Source: Actinophytocola algeriensis (lineage in GTDB: Bacteria > Actinomycetota > Actinomycetes > Mycobacteriales > Pseudonocardiaceae). From it: a DNA stretch of 64,000 nt. Numbering within the stretch: the first letter of the stretch is position 1; every line of letters begins with the position of its first letter. Below, one piece after another: positions 1 through 9,780 of the stretch. The notes beneath the pieces are model-generated. The model was not told where the DNA came from. It saw only the letters and a program-made list of their open reading frames with translations, and searched no databases. The DNA is taken from NCBI RefSeq assembly GCF_014203735.1, contig NZ_JACHJQ010000008.1, positions 444,092-508,091 of the forward strand. The letters run 5' to 3'. The position numbers and the translations under genes are program-made.

Positions 1-1449
1 GTGCACGGCGCGGTCCGCGGCCAGCTCCCGCAGGCTCGCGGCGGAGCCGTACATGCCGGGGTTGACCACGCCCCGGTCCTGCGGCAACGGGCGCAGGAAC
101 GACAGCAGGTGCACGAGCCTGCCCGGCACCGACGCGGGCAGTGCCAGCAGGTCCAGCACGGCGCGCGCGGCCGGCCGCAGCGGTGACCGGGACATCCCGT
201 CGATCTTGCGGTAGGACCGGCGGATCGGCCGCAGCACGCACGGCGTCCACTCGACGTACAGCGCGCCCTCGCCGACGGCGACGTGCACGAACACGGTCAC
301 CACGAGGTCGCGGTCCCACGTCTCGACCTGGAAGCACTGGTAGTAGCGCGCCCACTCGAGCGGGTCGTCGCGGATCGCGGCCGCTCGTTCGCGGCGCAGC
401 ATCGTGAACGGCGCGACGCCGGGCTCGGTGAGGAAGTCGGCCGCCGCCGGCTCGGCGAGGTGGTCGATCAGCTCGTCCGCGGAGACGATCACCAGTTCGC
501 CGATGCTGAGCTCACCGAGCCGCTGCCCCGGCGACAGTGTGCCGGCGGCCCGCAGCGACGTGATCTCTTCGTTGATGCCCGCGTACAGGGCGGTGGTCGT
601 CAGGGCACCGGAGAGCTTCGCGTCGGGCAGCCGCTCCAGTGGCACCGCGATCGACCACGGGTCCTCCGGCAGTCCGGCGCCGACGAACGGCATGAAGTCG
701 CGGTACACGACGAGGGGCACCGGTGGGCCGTCCCCCGAGGGTCCCGCCATGGTGTGGTGCGGCTCCGCGTACCGCCACAGCCCGGCGAGCTGGCGGTCGG
801 GGCTGACCTGGAACACCGGCCGGTCCCGCAGCCACGGCCGCACCCTGGTGAGCCGGTTCGGCCAGAACCGCGTGGCGAGGTGGCGCCACACCACGAACCG
901 GTCGGCGGCCAGCACCGCGAGCAGCAGCGCGGCGACGAACGCGGCGGCGATGACAGCGGCGTCCGGCGTGGCGCCCTCGGGATCGCCGGAGTAGCCGGAG
1001 GACCCGTACGGGTCCTCGCTCAGCTCGGCCAGCAACTGCGGGACCGCGAACACGAGCAGGGTCGCGACGACCGCCACCGCGACCAGGTAGGCGGTCACCT
1101 TCGCCGGGGCCTGCGTCCTCACCGCGGAGCCGATGGCGGGCAGGCTCACCACGATCGCGACGACGACCCACAGCACGAGGAACTCGATCGCGAGGAGGAA
1201 CACCAGCCCCGCGAGCAGCAGGACCACGGCGAGGTCGCGGAGCTTGCGCCGGGTGCGGGCGGCGACCGCCTCCGCGAGCACCGCGGCGGCGTCGACACCC
1301 GGCGAGGACGGCACCGGGCGGGTGGGTTCGACGAGGAACTCGCGGATCGCGCGGTCCGCGAACGCGGTGTCCATGTGGGCGGCGGCGCACAGGTAGCGGG
1401 TGGTGTCGTCCCTGCGGGCCCGGCCGTAGTGCGGTGAGGTCGTGGTCAT
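1..1449 (-). CDS. Membrane protein of unknown function (partial, C-terminus outside window)
   Basis: An open frame runs from ATG at 1449 through the left edge, giving 483 visible residues without a stop. About four hydrophobic segments are visible (near residues 73-89, 91-107, 119-138 and 164-182), followed by a long soluble region of mixed character with no catalytic motif I recognise. The ATG overlaps the stop of the upstream gene (ATGA at 1446-1449), so the two are translationally coupled. Codon use and GC3 support this frame over the open frames on the other strand. I do not recognise the family; similar multi-pass proteins with a large cytoplasmic part are common unknowns in actinomycetes. 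Existence is well supported, function is not. Confidence 0.8.
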   Translation of the reverse strand, partial: MTTTSPHYGRARRDDTTRYLCAAAHMDTAFADRAIREFLVEPTRPVPSSPGVDAAAVLAEAVAARTRRKLRDLAVVLLLAGLVFLLAIEFLVLWVVVAIVVSLPAIGSAVRTQAPAKVTAYLVAVAVVATLLVFAVPQLLAELSEDPYGSSGYSGDPEGATPDAAVIAAAFVAALLLAVLAADRFVVWRHLATRFWPNRLTRVRPWLRDRPVFQVSPDRQLAGLWRYAEPHHTMAGPSGDGPPVPLVVYRDFMPFVGAGLPEDPWSIAVPLERLPDAKLSGALTTTALYAGINEEITSLRAAGTLSPGQRLGELSIGELVIVSADELIDHLAEPAAADFLTEPGVAPFTMLRRERAAAIRDDPLEWARYYQCFQVETWDRDLVVTVFVHVAVGEGALYVEWTPCVLRPIRRSYRKIDGMSRSPLRPAARAVLDLLALPASVPGRLVHLLSFLRPLPQDRGVVNPGMYGSAASLRELAADRAVH

Positions 1450-2120
1450 GGCGTCGAGTAGGTCAGCATGACGTCGAGGATCTTCCTGGTCTGTTCCCAG
1501 ATCGGGACGGGTGAGGACGCGTAGACGAAGTACTCGTGGCCGTCCGCGAGCCAGTACACGGACCGCACGTGCCTGCGCACGTCGGCCGCGTCGTACTCGA
1601 ACTCCCAGTCGATGGCCGGCATGCCGCGCACGACCGTCCTCTCGAGACGGATCGACACGTAGGCCTGTTTGCCGGAGGCGAACGTCCGTTCGTAGTCGGC
1701 GTGCACGTCGTAGGTGTCGGTGGCCGGGGTGGCGGACCCGCCGTAGCGCAGCATCGTCGTCGTGCCCGTCGGGTCGTCGGCCTGCGTCGAGCCCTTCCCG
1801 GAGGCCCTCTTGGTCGGCCAGCCCGCCGGGATGCGGGTGGTCATCCCGCCAGGGCCGGTGACCTCGGTGAACCCGCCGCCGAGGCCGGGGGCCTGGCCGG
1901 CCGTCGGCTCGTCGCGCGGGACTGGTTCGGTCCGCTGGGCCGGTCCGTCGCGAGTCGGTGGTGCTCCGGTGGTCGTGGCCGGGGTGAACGCGGCGGGTGT
2001 GCTCCCGTCGCGGGCGGCGCCCAGCACCGCGACCACCCCGCCGCAGACCACGAGGTTCGCGACCACGACCACCGCCGCGAGGGCGCGGCTGCTCGGTTGC
2101 CCGTTCACCTGTCCTGTCAC
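1446..2120 (-). CDS. Single-pass membrane-anchored extracytoplasmic protein, unknown function
   Basis: 224 aa starting at GTG 2120. A hydrophobic anchor lies at residues 13-35, then a Thr/Pro/Ala-rich linker to about residue 85, then a folded C-terminal domain ending in a Trp/Tyr-rich stretch. The layout (N-terminal anchor, low-complexity linker, small C-terminal domain) resembles exported PsbP/LpqN-like domains of actinobacterial lipoproteins and kinases, but that is only a visual likeness. The frame stays open upstream to 2648, but that part is antisense to the divergent gene at 2205 and has poor codon character, so the GTG is preferred. Its stop overlaps the start of the next membrane protein (ATGA), which suggests the two products work together. 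Confidence 0.7.
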   Translation of the reverse strand: MTGQVNGQPSSRALAAVVVVANLVVCGGVVAVLGAARDGSTPAAFTPATTTGAPPTRDGPAQRTEPVPRDEPTAGQAPGLGGGFTEVTGPGGMTTRIPAGWPTKRASGKGSTQADDPTGTTTMLRYGGSATPATDTYDVHADYERTFASGKQAYVSIRLERTVVRGMPAIDWEFEYDAADVRRHVRSVYWLADGHEYFVYASSPVPIWEQTRKILDVMLTYSTP

Positions 2121-2204
2121 CGGTCCCCCAGTTCGATTCTCGCTTTTCCGCGGTGCGCGTGGGTAGCATCCGGCTGTCCGACCGGCACCGCGAAAGGAAT
2201 TACG

Positions 2205-2657
2205 GTGTACGACGAACCAGCCGACCGGCACCGAATTGCCATGGATATCCGCGCCGAGGCGTTCGCCGCGTTGAGCGTGACCCGGGACAACCAGGTGGAA
2301 ATCACCAGCGTCCGCCAGTTGCGCGTCCTCGAAGAAGCCGCGAAGCGCATTCTCGACATGCGCCTCGAGGACGAGACGGTCAACGACCTCGCACGGTCGA
2401 TGCTGGACCGGGTGGCGTTCGCACGGCGGTGGACATGGGTGGACGTGCCCGTCGCCGCCGCGCTGGCGGTCGTGGCGCTGGCGACGGGTGTCGGCGCCGC
2501 GGTGCTCGGCGGAACAGGGGGCAACATCGTCCTCGCGGTTATCGGTGGGATTGTCGGTAGTGTGCTGCTCGGCATTGTGGTGATCAGATACCGCCGCGAG
2601 AACTGGCGAATCAGAGCGGAGCGGATCGCGCCGATGATCTGGCACCACGGGGTGTAG
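2205..2657 (+). CDS. Small two-helix membrane protein, unknown function
   Basis: 150 aa from GTG 2205, preceded by a good ribosome site (GAAAGGAA, 2192-2199). Residues 1-75 are soluble, charged and probably helical; two transmembrane helices follow at about 81-102 and 107-129, then a short basic tail. An N-terminal helical domain plus hairpin anchor is seen in many uncharacterised actinobacterial membrane proteins. It is transcribed divergently from the coupled membrane-protein pair at 2120 across an 84-bp gap, so they may share a promoter region. No function can be assigned. Confidence 0.7.
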   Translation: MYDEPADRHRIAMDIRAEAFAALSVTRDNQVEITSVRQLRVLEEAAKRILDMRLEDETVNDLARSMLDRVAFARRWTWVDVPVAAALAVVALATGVGAAVLGGTGGNIVLAVIGGIVGSVLLGIVVIRYRRENWRIRAERIAPMIWHHGV

Positions 2658-2823
2658 GTCGCAAGACTACCCCGCGCCGTTCCGGCCGTTTGCCGGAATT
2701 CACCCACTCGGGTATGACAAATCAAGGACAATTCCAGGGCCCCGCCCCTGATTGGTCCACAATGGACAAATAGCGCGACCGCCCGGTGCCGATGATGATC
2801 ACGGTTACTGGTAGAAGTACGCC

Positions 2824-3567
2824 GTGCGCGATTTCATCCTCGGTGTCCGGTTCTTCGGGCGTGGACTGGGCATCCTGCTCCGGTCCCCGCGACTACTGCT
2901 GCTGGGCGCCCTGCCCGCTGTCCTGACCACTGCCCTGCTGAGCGGCGGGCTGATCGCGCTCGCCGTCTGGATCGACGACCTGGCCACACTGGTCACGCCG
3001 TTCGCGGACGACTGGTCGACGACCTGGCAGACGGCCGTCCGGATCGCCGCCGGGATCGGCGTGTTCGGGGCGGCACTCGTCATCGCGCTGATCACCTTCT
3101 CCGCGCTGACGCTCGCGATCGGCGCGCCGTTCTACGAGCTGATCGCGGAGAAGGTGGAGGACGGCCTCGGCCTCGCGCCCGCCGAGGACATGACCTGGTG
3201 GCGAGCACTGGGCCTCGGTCTCCGGGGCGGGCTGGCGCTCGTGCTGCGGTCACTGCTGTTCACGATCCCGCTGGTGATCGCCGGGTTCATCCCGGTGGTC
3301 GGCCAGACCGTGGTGCCGGTGCTGCTGGCACTGGTGACGGCGTGGTTCTTCGCGCTGGAACTGGTGGCGGTGGCGTACTACCGCCGCGGCATGTCCCTGA
3401 AGGAGCAGCGGACCACCCTGGCCAAGCGCCGAGGGCTCGCGCTCGGCCTCGGACTGCCCGCGTCGCTCCTGTGCGTGGTTCCCATCGCCGCGATCGTCGT
3501 CATGCCGATCGCGTTCACCGGCGGTGTGCTGGTCGCCCACGAGGCGCTCCGGAATGAAGCAAGATAG
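2824..3567 (+). CDS. EI24/CysZ-like integral membrane protein
   Basis: 247 aa from GTG 2824. The pattern fits the EI24 domain family (etoposide-induced 2.4/CysZ, PF07264): an N-terminal amphipathic stretch with the FFxRGLxxLLRSPRLL type sequence, several long transmembrane helices, the IGAPFYELIAEKVE segment near residues 99-112, and a late basic loop (MSLKEQRTTLAKRR). In Gram-negatives CysZ moves sulfate; for the actinobacterial members transport of sulfate is only inferred. The stop at 3565-3567 directly abuts the next gene, so the two are likely co-transcribed. No cysteine-biosynthesis genes lie nearby to support a sulfate role. Confidence 0.8.
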   Translation: MRDFILGVRFFGRGLGILLRSPRLLLLGALPAVLTTALLSGGLIALAVWIDDLATLVTPFADDWSTTWQTAVRIAAGIGVFGAALVIALITFSALTLAIGAPFYELIAEKVEDGLGLAPAEDMTWWRALGLGLRGGLALVLRSLLFTIPLVIAGFIPVVGQTVVPVLLALVTAWFFALELVAVAYYRRGMSLKEQRTTLAKRRGLALGLGLPASLLCVVPIAAIVVMPIAFTGGVLVAHEALRNEAR

Positions 3568-3999
3568 TTGAGCGTTGAACCGCCCGTGATCGACAACTTC
3601 GACGACTACCGGCCCAACGGCGAGGTGGCCCCCGACCGCTGGGTGACCGCCACCCACCTGTTCGAGACACCGCACGAGGAGACGACCGCCGAGCACTGGG
3701 AGCGGGCACAGGCCCTGTTCGACGCGAACGACTACACGGCGGCGGCGACGCTGCTCGCCGAGGTCGTCGCTGAGCACCCCGAGCAGACCGGACCCCGCCT
3801 CCTGCTGGCCCGCGCTTACTTCCACTCGGCACAGCTGCGGCGCGCCGAGGAGGAGCTGCGGGTCATCGTCGAGCGCGACCCGGTCGACCACTACGCGCAC
3901 CTGATGCTGGGCCGCACCCTGGAACGGCAGAGCAGGCACGCCGAGGCCGCACCGTGGCTGCGAATGGCGGCGGCGTTCGCGGGGGAGATCACCGGATAG
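3568..3999 (+). CDS. Tetratricopeptide repeat (TPR) protein
   Basis: 143 aa if started at TTG 3568, which abuts the preceding stop; GTG 3586 is an in-frame alternative six codons later. After an acidic N-terminal segment of about 45 residues, residues 45-140 form helix pairs with TPR spacing (WERAQALFDANDYTAAATLL, then LLLARAYFHSAQLRRAEEELR, then LMLGRTLERQSRHAEAAPWL). TPRs are protein-protein interaction scaffolds; no enzymatic domain is present. It sits between the EI24 protein and an acetyltransferase in one direction, with gaps of 0 and 9 bp, so it is probably operonic. Partner unknown. Confidence 0.8.
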   Translation: MSVEPPVIDNFDDYRPNGEVAPDRWVTATHLFETPHEETTAEHWERAQALFDANDYTAAATLLAEVVAEHPEQTGPRLLLARAYFHSAQLRRAEEELRVIVERDPVDHYAHLMLGRTLERQSRHAEAAPWLRMAAAFAGEITG

Positions 4000-4008
4000 G
4001 GTTCTCCC

Positions 4009-4566
4009 GTGTCCCAACCAGTTCTGCGCGCGGCGAGGCCGTCCGACGTGACGGCCATCGCCGCGCTGATGCGCCAGTCGGTGCTCGACGTGTTCCCCCG
4101 GTTCCACGACGAGGCCGAGACGGCGGCCGCCGCCCGCTACCTGACCGAACCGGACACGGTCCTCATCACCGACGGCACGTACTTCGTCCACGACGTGGCG
4201 GGCGAGGTCGTCGCGTGCGGCGGCTGGAGCAAGCGGGACAAGCTCTACACCGGCTCGGGCGCCACCCCGGCCGACGACCGGCTCCTCGACCCGGCCACGG
4301 AACCGGCCCGCGTCCGCGCGATGTTCGTCCACGGCGAGTGGACCCGCCGCGGCCTCGGCCGGGAGATCCTGAACAAGTGCGTGGCAGCGGCCCGCGCGGA
4401 GGGCTTCACGTCCCTCGTCCTCATGGCGACGCTGCCGGGAGTGCCGCTGTACCGGGCGTTCGGGTTCCGCGAGGTGACACACACCCGGCTTCCGTTGCCG
4501 GACGGCAGCTCCCTGGGCGGCGTGTCGATGGAGTACCCGCTCCAGCCCTCCGCCGCCATGCCCTGA
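4009..4566 (+). CDS. GNAT family N-acetyltransferase
   Basis: 185 aa from GTG 4009. It has the GNAT fold signature: N-terminal LRAARPSDVTAIAALMRQS, the strand with VACGGWSKR near residue 68, and the acetyl-CoA pyrophosphate-binding motif RRGLGR at 113-118, followed by helix and the YRAFGFREV strand typical of motif B. It would transfer an acetyl group from acetyl-CoA to an amine, but the acceptor cannot be read from the sequence. It is the last gene of the 2824-4566 run, and its final codons lie inside the bidirectional terminator hairpin at 4558-4585. Confidence 0.85.
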   Translation: MSQPVLRAARPSDVTAIAALMRQSVLDVFPRFHDEAETAAAARYLTEPDTVLITDGTYFVHDVAGEVVACGGWSKRDKLYTGSGATPADDRLLDPATEPARVRAMFVHGEWTRRGLGREILNKCVAAARAEGFTSLVLMATLPGVPLYRAFGFREVTHTRLPLPDGSSLGGVSMEYPLQPSAAMP

Positions 4567-4584
4567 AAAGACGCTTTCAGGGCA

Positions 4585-4585
<1 letters not shown>
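4558..4585. terminator. Bidirectional hairpin terminator between convergent genes
   Basis: Perfect 11-bp stem (ATGCCCTGAAA 4558-4568 pairing with TTTCAGGGCAT 4575-4585) with a 6-nt loop. It spans the stop codons of the convergent acetyltransferase and acyl-CoA dehydrogenase genes. A-tract and T-tract at the loop side suit termination in both directions. Energy was not calculated. Confidence 0.7.
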
Positions 4586-5811
<1,226 letters not shown>

Positions 5812-5854
5812 GAGCTGGCTCCTTGCGGCACGCGGGTGCCCCGAGCATCAACGA

Positions 5855-5874
5855 ACTTGAACTCAGCGTCAAGT
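5855..5874. promoter_or_regulatory. Probable TetR operator, copy 1 (acyl-CoA dehydrogenase promoter)
   Basis: ACTTGA-actcagcg-TCAAGT, an inverted repeat that matches the copy at 6591-6610 at 18 of 20 positions. It lies upstream of the acyl-CoA dehydrogenase start (5811) and overlaps the 3' end of the tetR gene (stop at 5869). Two copies flanking one regulator gene is strong circumstantial evidence for its binding site. Confidence 0.75.
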
Positions 5875-6579
5875 CTGGTCGCGGAGCCGCTCGATCTCGC
5901 CGAGCGCGGCGCGCAGCTGTGCGGCGGTCCGGTCGAGCGCCGCACGCCCGTCACCAGGGGGCCGGATCCGCAGCGCGTTGACCCACAGCGTGGTCAGCGT
6001 CGACACGAGCGCCTCGAAGTCGACGCCGGGTCGCAGGCCGAGCGCGAAGGTCATGTACGCGTGCCGGGAGACCATCGACGACAGCGCGGCGGCGGTCAGT
6101 TCCGGGTCCAGCGACGGGTCGGCGAGACCCTGTTGCTGCAACCTGCGGATGCCGCGCACGTTGCGTTCCTCGAACGCCCGCGCCCGCCCGAGCCGCAGCT
6201 CGAGGAACCGCTCGTCGATGCCAGTGACCTCTTCGAACGCCCGCAACAGCGCGGCGTTGTCCCGGTAGTAGACGAGGTAGGCGCGGGTGGCGTCCTCGAT
6301 CGCCGCGACCGGGTCGGCTGCCGTGTTTCCGCTCGTGTCCTGGATGCCAGGGTGCAGCATCTCCTCCTGCACCTCGTGCCACAGCGCGACGAAGATCTCG
6401 TACTTGTCGGTGAAGTGGGTGTAGAAGGAGCCGTTCGCGACGCCCGCGGCCTTGGCGATCGTGGTGGTCGTGGTCGCGAGGTAGCCGTGCCGCGCGAACA
6501 CCTCGCGTGCCGCGGCCAGCAGCGCGTCCCGCGTCTGCCTGCCCCGCCTGGTCTGTGGCAGCCCGCGTTCGGTCTCCAT
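5869..6579 (-). CDS. TetR family transcriptional regulator of acyl-CoA/fatty-acid genes
   Basis: 236 aa from ATG 6579. The N-terminal TetR helix-turn-helix is clear (TRDALLAAAREVFARHGY near 16-33, then TTIAKAAGVANGSFYTHF with the FYTHFTDK end of the DNA-binding domain). The C-terminal half is an all-helical ligand domain resembling those of fatty-acid and sterol regulators. It lies between the acyl-CoA dehydrogenase and the divergent oxidoreductase. Near-identical palindromes at 5855 and 6591 place its likely operators in front of the dehydrogenase and in its own divergent promoter, implying autoregulation and coordinated control of all three genes. Confidence 0.9.
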   Translation of the reverse strand: METERGLPQTRRGRQTRDALLAAAREVFARHGYLATTTTTIAKAAGVANGSFYTHFTDKYEIFVALWHEVQEEMLHPGIQDTSGNTAADPVAAIEDATRAYLVYYRDNAALLRAFEEVTGIDERFLELRLGRARAFEERNVRGIRRLQQQGLADPSLDPELTAAALSSMVSRHAYMTFALGLRPGVDFEALVSTLTTLWVNALRIRPPGDGRAALDRTAAQLRAALGEIERLRDQT

Positions 6580-6590
6580 GCGCGGAGTGT

Positions 6591-6610
6591 ACTTGAACTC
6601 GACGTCAAGT
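6591..6610. promoter_or_regulatory. Probable TetR operator, copy 2 (tetR/oxidoreductase divergent promoter)
   Basis: ACTTGA-actcgacg-TCAAGT, 12 bp upstream of the tetR start (6579) and 19 bp upstream of the oxidoreductase start (6629). Same arms and same spacing as the copy at 5855-5874. Confidence 0.75.
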
Positions 6611-6628
6611 TCGGGCTAGGGTGCCGTC

Positions 6629-7639
6629 ATGGCGACTCCCAACCGGCAGGTCCGGCTCGGCGCCCGTCCCGTCGGCCTGCCGACCGCGGCCGACTGGCAG
6701 CACACGACCGAGGACGTGCCGGAGCCCGGCGACGGCCAGTTCGTGGTGCGGGCCGAGTACGTATCGCTCGACCCGGCGATGCGCGGGTGGATGAACGACG
6801 CGCGGTCCTACATCCGGCCGGTGCGGATCGGCGAGGTCATGCGCGCGGCCGCGCTGGGCCGCGTGACCGCGTCGAACCACCCCGACTTCGCCGTCGGCGA
6901 CCACGTCACCGGCACGTTCGGGGTGCAGGAGTACGCCGTGTCCGACGGACGCGGCGTCATCAGGGCCGACCCGGCGCGCGCGCCGCTGCCCACCTACCTC
7001 GGCGTCCTCGGGCTCACCGGCCTGACCGCCTACTTCGGACTGCTCGACGTGGGCAAGCCACGCGCGGGTGACACCGTGGTGGTGTCCGGCGCCGCGGGCG
7101 CCGTCGGCAGCGTCGTCGGCCGGATCGCGAAGCACCTCGGCTGCCGGGTGGTCGGGATCGCGGGCGGACCGGACAAGTGCAGGCTGCTGACCGAGGATCT
7201 CGGCTTCGACGCGGCGATCGACTACCGCGCAGGCGACGTGCGCGCCGGCTTGAAGGAACACGCGCCCGACGGCGTGGACGTGTACTTCGACAACGTGGGC
7301 GGCGAGATCCTCGACCACGTGCTCGCGCGGCTGCGCCTCGGTGCGCGGGTCGTGCTGTGCGGTGCGATCTCCCAGTACAACGCCACCGAACGACCCGCGG
7401 GCCCGGCGAACTACCTGTCGCTGCTCGTGAACCGCGCGTCGATGACCGGGATGCTGGTGTTCGACTACGAGAAGCGGTACGCCGAGGGCATGTCCGTGCT
7501 CGCCGACTGGCTGGCCGCCGGGGTCGTGACGGCGAGCGAGACCGTCGTGGACGGCACGATCGACGACTTCCCCGAGGTGCTGCTGAAGCTGTTCGCCGGG
7601 GAGAACACCGGCAAGCTGCTCCTGCGGATCGCGGACTGA
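6629..7639 (+). CDS. NADP-dependent medium-chain oxidoreductase (zinc-free MDR, CurA/LTB4DH-like)
   Basis: 336 aa from ATG 6629, typical length. It belongs to the zinc-independent MDR family of NADPH-dependent enone/quinone reductases: it lacks the zinc-ligand cysteines, has the signature VSLDPAMRGWMND near 46-58, the nucleotide-binding stretch DTVVVSGAAGAVGSVVGRIA near 149-168, and the DVYFDNVGGEILD segment characteristic of leukotriene B4 12-hydroxydehydrogenase/CurA enzymes. The likely reaction is reduction of an alpha,beta-unsaturated ketone or quinone. Divergent from tetR with the shared operator at 6591-6610, which links it functionally to the acyl-CoA dehydrogenase. Confidence 0.9.
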   Translation: MATPNRQVRLGARPVGLPTAADWQHTTEDVPEPGDGQFVVRAEYVSLDPAMRGWMNDARSYIRPVRIGEVMRAAALGRVTASNHPDFAVGDHVTGTFGVQEYAVSDGRGVIRADPARAPLPTYLGVLGLTGLTAYFGLLDVGKPRAGDTVVVSGAAGAVGSVVGRIAKHLGCRVVGIAGGPDKCRLLTEDLGFDAAIDYRAGDVRAGLKEHAPDGVDVYFDNVGGEILDHVLARLRLGARVVLCGAISQYNATERPAGPANYLSLLVNRASMTGMLVFDYEKRYAEGMSVLADWLAAGVVTASETVVDGTIDDFPEVLLKLFAGENTGKLLLRIAD

Positions 7640-7824
7640 GTCGACCCCTCGAGGTCCGCGCGACCTTCCTGTCCGTCGGCGGCGGTCCAGTCGTCGTTTC
7701 GGCGCCTCGGCGAAGCCGGGCGAACACCCACCGTTGACGCCCGGCTCCGCATGGCTCACGATTGGCTCGCTTACCTACTCGTGAGTAGTGTCCAGACGCC
7801 GTCATCGATGCCGGAAGAGGAACC

Positions 7825-8679
7825 ATGTCTCGTCGTCTTTTCGCGGCCGGAGCCGCCGCGGTCGCCGCGCTGAGTCTCGTCACGACCTCGTCCGCCCAGG
7901 CCGAGACCGGGCCGCTGAACTACGTCGCGCTCGGCGACTCCTACAGCGCCGCCTCCGGGGTGCTGCCCCCCGATCCCTCAGCGCCGCTGCTGTGCCTGCG
8001 GTCCACCCGCAACTACCCGCACGTGCTCGCCGCCCAGACCGGCGCTGACCTGACCGACGTCACCTGCGGCGCCGCCGAGACCAGGCACTTCACCAGCGCG
8101 CAGTACCCGGGCGTCGCCCCGCAGGTCGACGCGCTCGGCGCGGACACCGACCTGGTCACGATGACCATCGGCGGCAACGACAGCGGCGTGTTCATCAGCG
8201 CGATCCTGGCGTGCGGCACGGCGGGCCTGCTCACGCTCGGTCACGGCAGCCCCTGCAAGAACACCTACGGCTCCCGGTTCGAGGACACCATCCGGAACAC
8301 GACGTACCCCGCGCTGGTCTCGGCGTTGCAGGCGGTGCGGGCGAAGGCGCCCAACGCGGAGGTGGCGATCCTCGGCTACCCGTGGATCCTCCCGGCGACC
8401 GGCGGCTGCTTCGACAGGATGCCGGTCGCGACCGGTGACGTGCCGTACCTGCGGTCGCTGCAGACCACGCTCAACGACGCCGTCGGGCGCGCGGCCGCGG
8501 CGACCGGGGCGACCTATGTGGACATGAACGCGGTCTCCGAGGGCCGCGACGCGTGCCAGCGGCTCGGGGTGCGCTGGATCGAGCCGGTGCTGCAGACCAC
8601 CAACCCGGTGGTCGTGCACCCGAACGCGCTCGGCGAGGCCGCCATGGCCGCACAGGCGATCGCGGTGCTCGGCCTGTAG
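7825..8679 (+). CDS. Secreted SGNH/GDSL-type esterase/lipase
   Basis: 284 aa from ATG 7825. A Sec signal peptide ends near AQA at residue 26. The SGNH blocks are present: block I GDSYS at 37-41 (nucleophile Ser39), block III GGND at 116-119, and block V with His265 in VHPNALGE. Six or more cysteines suggest disulfides outside the cell. It resembles the secreted lipases/esterases of Streptomyces (S. coelicolor/S. rimosus type) and would hydrolyse lipid or aryl esters. It is preceded by 185 bp without a gene, so it probably has its own promoter. Confidence 0.9.
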   Translation: MSRRLFAAGAAAVAALSLVTTSSAQAETGPLNYVALGDSYSAASGVLPPDPSAPLLCLRSTRNYPHVLAAQTGADLTDVTCGAAETRHFTSAQYPGVAPQVDALGADTDLVTMTIGGNDSGVFISAILACGTAGLLTLGHGSPCKNTYGSRFEDTIRNTTYPALVSALQAVRAKAPNAEVAILGYPWILPATGGCFDRMPVATGDVPYLRSLQTTLNDAVGRAAAATGATYVDMNAVSEGRDACQRLGVRWIEPVLQTTNPVVVHPNALGEAAMAAQAIAVLGL

Positions 8680-8766
8680 CAGGCGAGCAGGTGCGACTTT
8701 CCCCGCCACGGCGAACAATGACAACCGGCGAGGCAACCGACCGGGCCGTGGACGGGGAGGTCGCAC

Positions 8767-9696
8767 ATGGCGAGACGGGTGTTGGCGACCACGGTCGCTG
8801 CCGCGGTCGTCGCCGTGGTCGCTGCCGTGGTGGGCGCCTGTGACCTGCGGACAGGCGGGACCGACGAGGCACCGGACGGCACCCCCACGGCCCCGGTGCT
8901 GGCCGTCAAGATCGACAACGTGCCCGCGGCCCGGCCCCAGACCGGGCTCGGCGCCGCGGACGTCGTCTACGTCGAACCCGTCGAGGGTGGGCTGACCCGG
9001 CTCGTCGCCGTCTTCTCCGCGACGCTGCCCGACGAGGTCGGCCCGGTCCGCAGCGCGCGCCGCACCGACCTCGATCTGCTCGCGCAGTACGGGAAGCCGG
9101 TCCTCGCCTACTCCGGCGCCGCGCCGGAACTGTTGCCCGCGTTGCGGTCCGCCGACCTGGTGAACGCGTCACCGGCCGAGGCCGGGTCCGCCTTCCACCG
9201 CGACCGGGACCGGCGCGCACCGCACAACCTGTACGTGCGGCCCGCGGAGCTGCCGGGCGGCGCGACCGGGCCCGCCGAGGCGCCACTGCTGTTCGGGGCG
9301 GCGCCGGAGGGCGGTACGCCGAGTGCCGGGCACGACGTCGCGTACTCCGCCGCCCACTTCGGGTTCACCTGGTCCGCGCCGGACGGGCGGTGGCGGGTCG
9401 CGATGAACGGGTCGCCGATGACGTCCACCGAGTCCGGACCGCTGACCGCGGCGACGGTGGTCGTGCAACGGGTCGTCGTCACGGCGGGCGAGACCGGCGA
9501 GGACGCGGCCGGGTCGGCGTCACCGGTGGCCCAGACCGTCGGAAGTGGACAGTCGGAAGTGCTGCGGGACGGCCGGGTCTTCGCCGGCACCTGGTCGCGG
9601 CCCGCTCCGGACGCGCCGACGCGGTTCCGGACGGCCGCGGGCGCGGAGCTGCCGCTCGCGGCGGGTCCAGTGTGGGTCTTGCTGGTCCCGGCATGA
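8767..9696 (+). CDS. DUF3048 domain-containing lipoprotein (YerB-like)
   Basis: 309 aa from ATG 8767. The N-terminus is a lipoprotein signal with lipobox VVGAC and Cys25 as the probable lipidated residue. The mature protein begins with LAVKIDNVPAARPQTGLGAADVVYVEPVEGGLTRL, and continues with GPVRSARRTDL, hallmarks of DUF3048. Family function is unknown; Bacillus YerB is the best-known member. It lies in a same-strand series of envelope/sporulation-type genes (8767-11790). Confidence 0.88.
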   Translation: MARRVLATTVAAAVVAVVAAVVGACDLRTGGTDEAPDGTPTAPVLAVKIDNVPAARPQTGLGAADVVYVEPVEGGLTRLVAVFSATLPDEVGPVRSARRTDLDLLAQYGKPVLAYSGAAPELLPALRSADLVNASPAEAGSAFHRDRDRRAPHNLYVRPAELPGGATGPAEAPLLFGAAPEGGTPSAGHDVAYSAAHFGFTWSAPDGRWRVAMNGSPMTSTESGPLTAATVVVQRVVVTAGETGEDAAGSASPVAQTVGSGQSEVLRDGRVFAGTWSRPAPDAPTRFRTAAGAELPLAAGPVWVLLVPA

Positions 9697-9780
9697 TGAC
9701 CGTGCCTGCACACGATGGCGGGACGTAGTGCCCTGGCGACGGACGGCGTCCGGTAGCAGGGTGGACTCCAGGAGGTCGGC

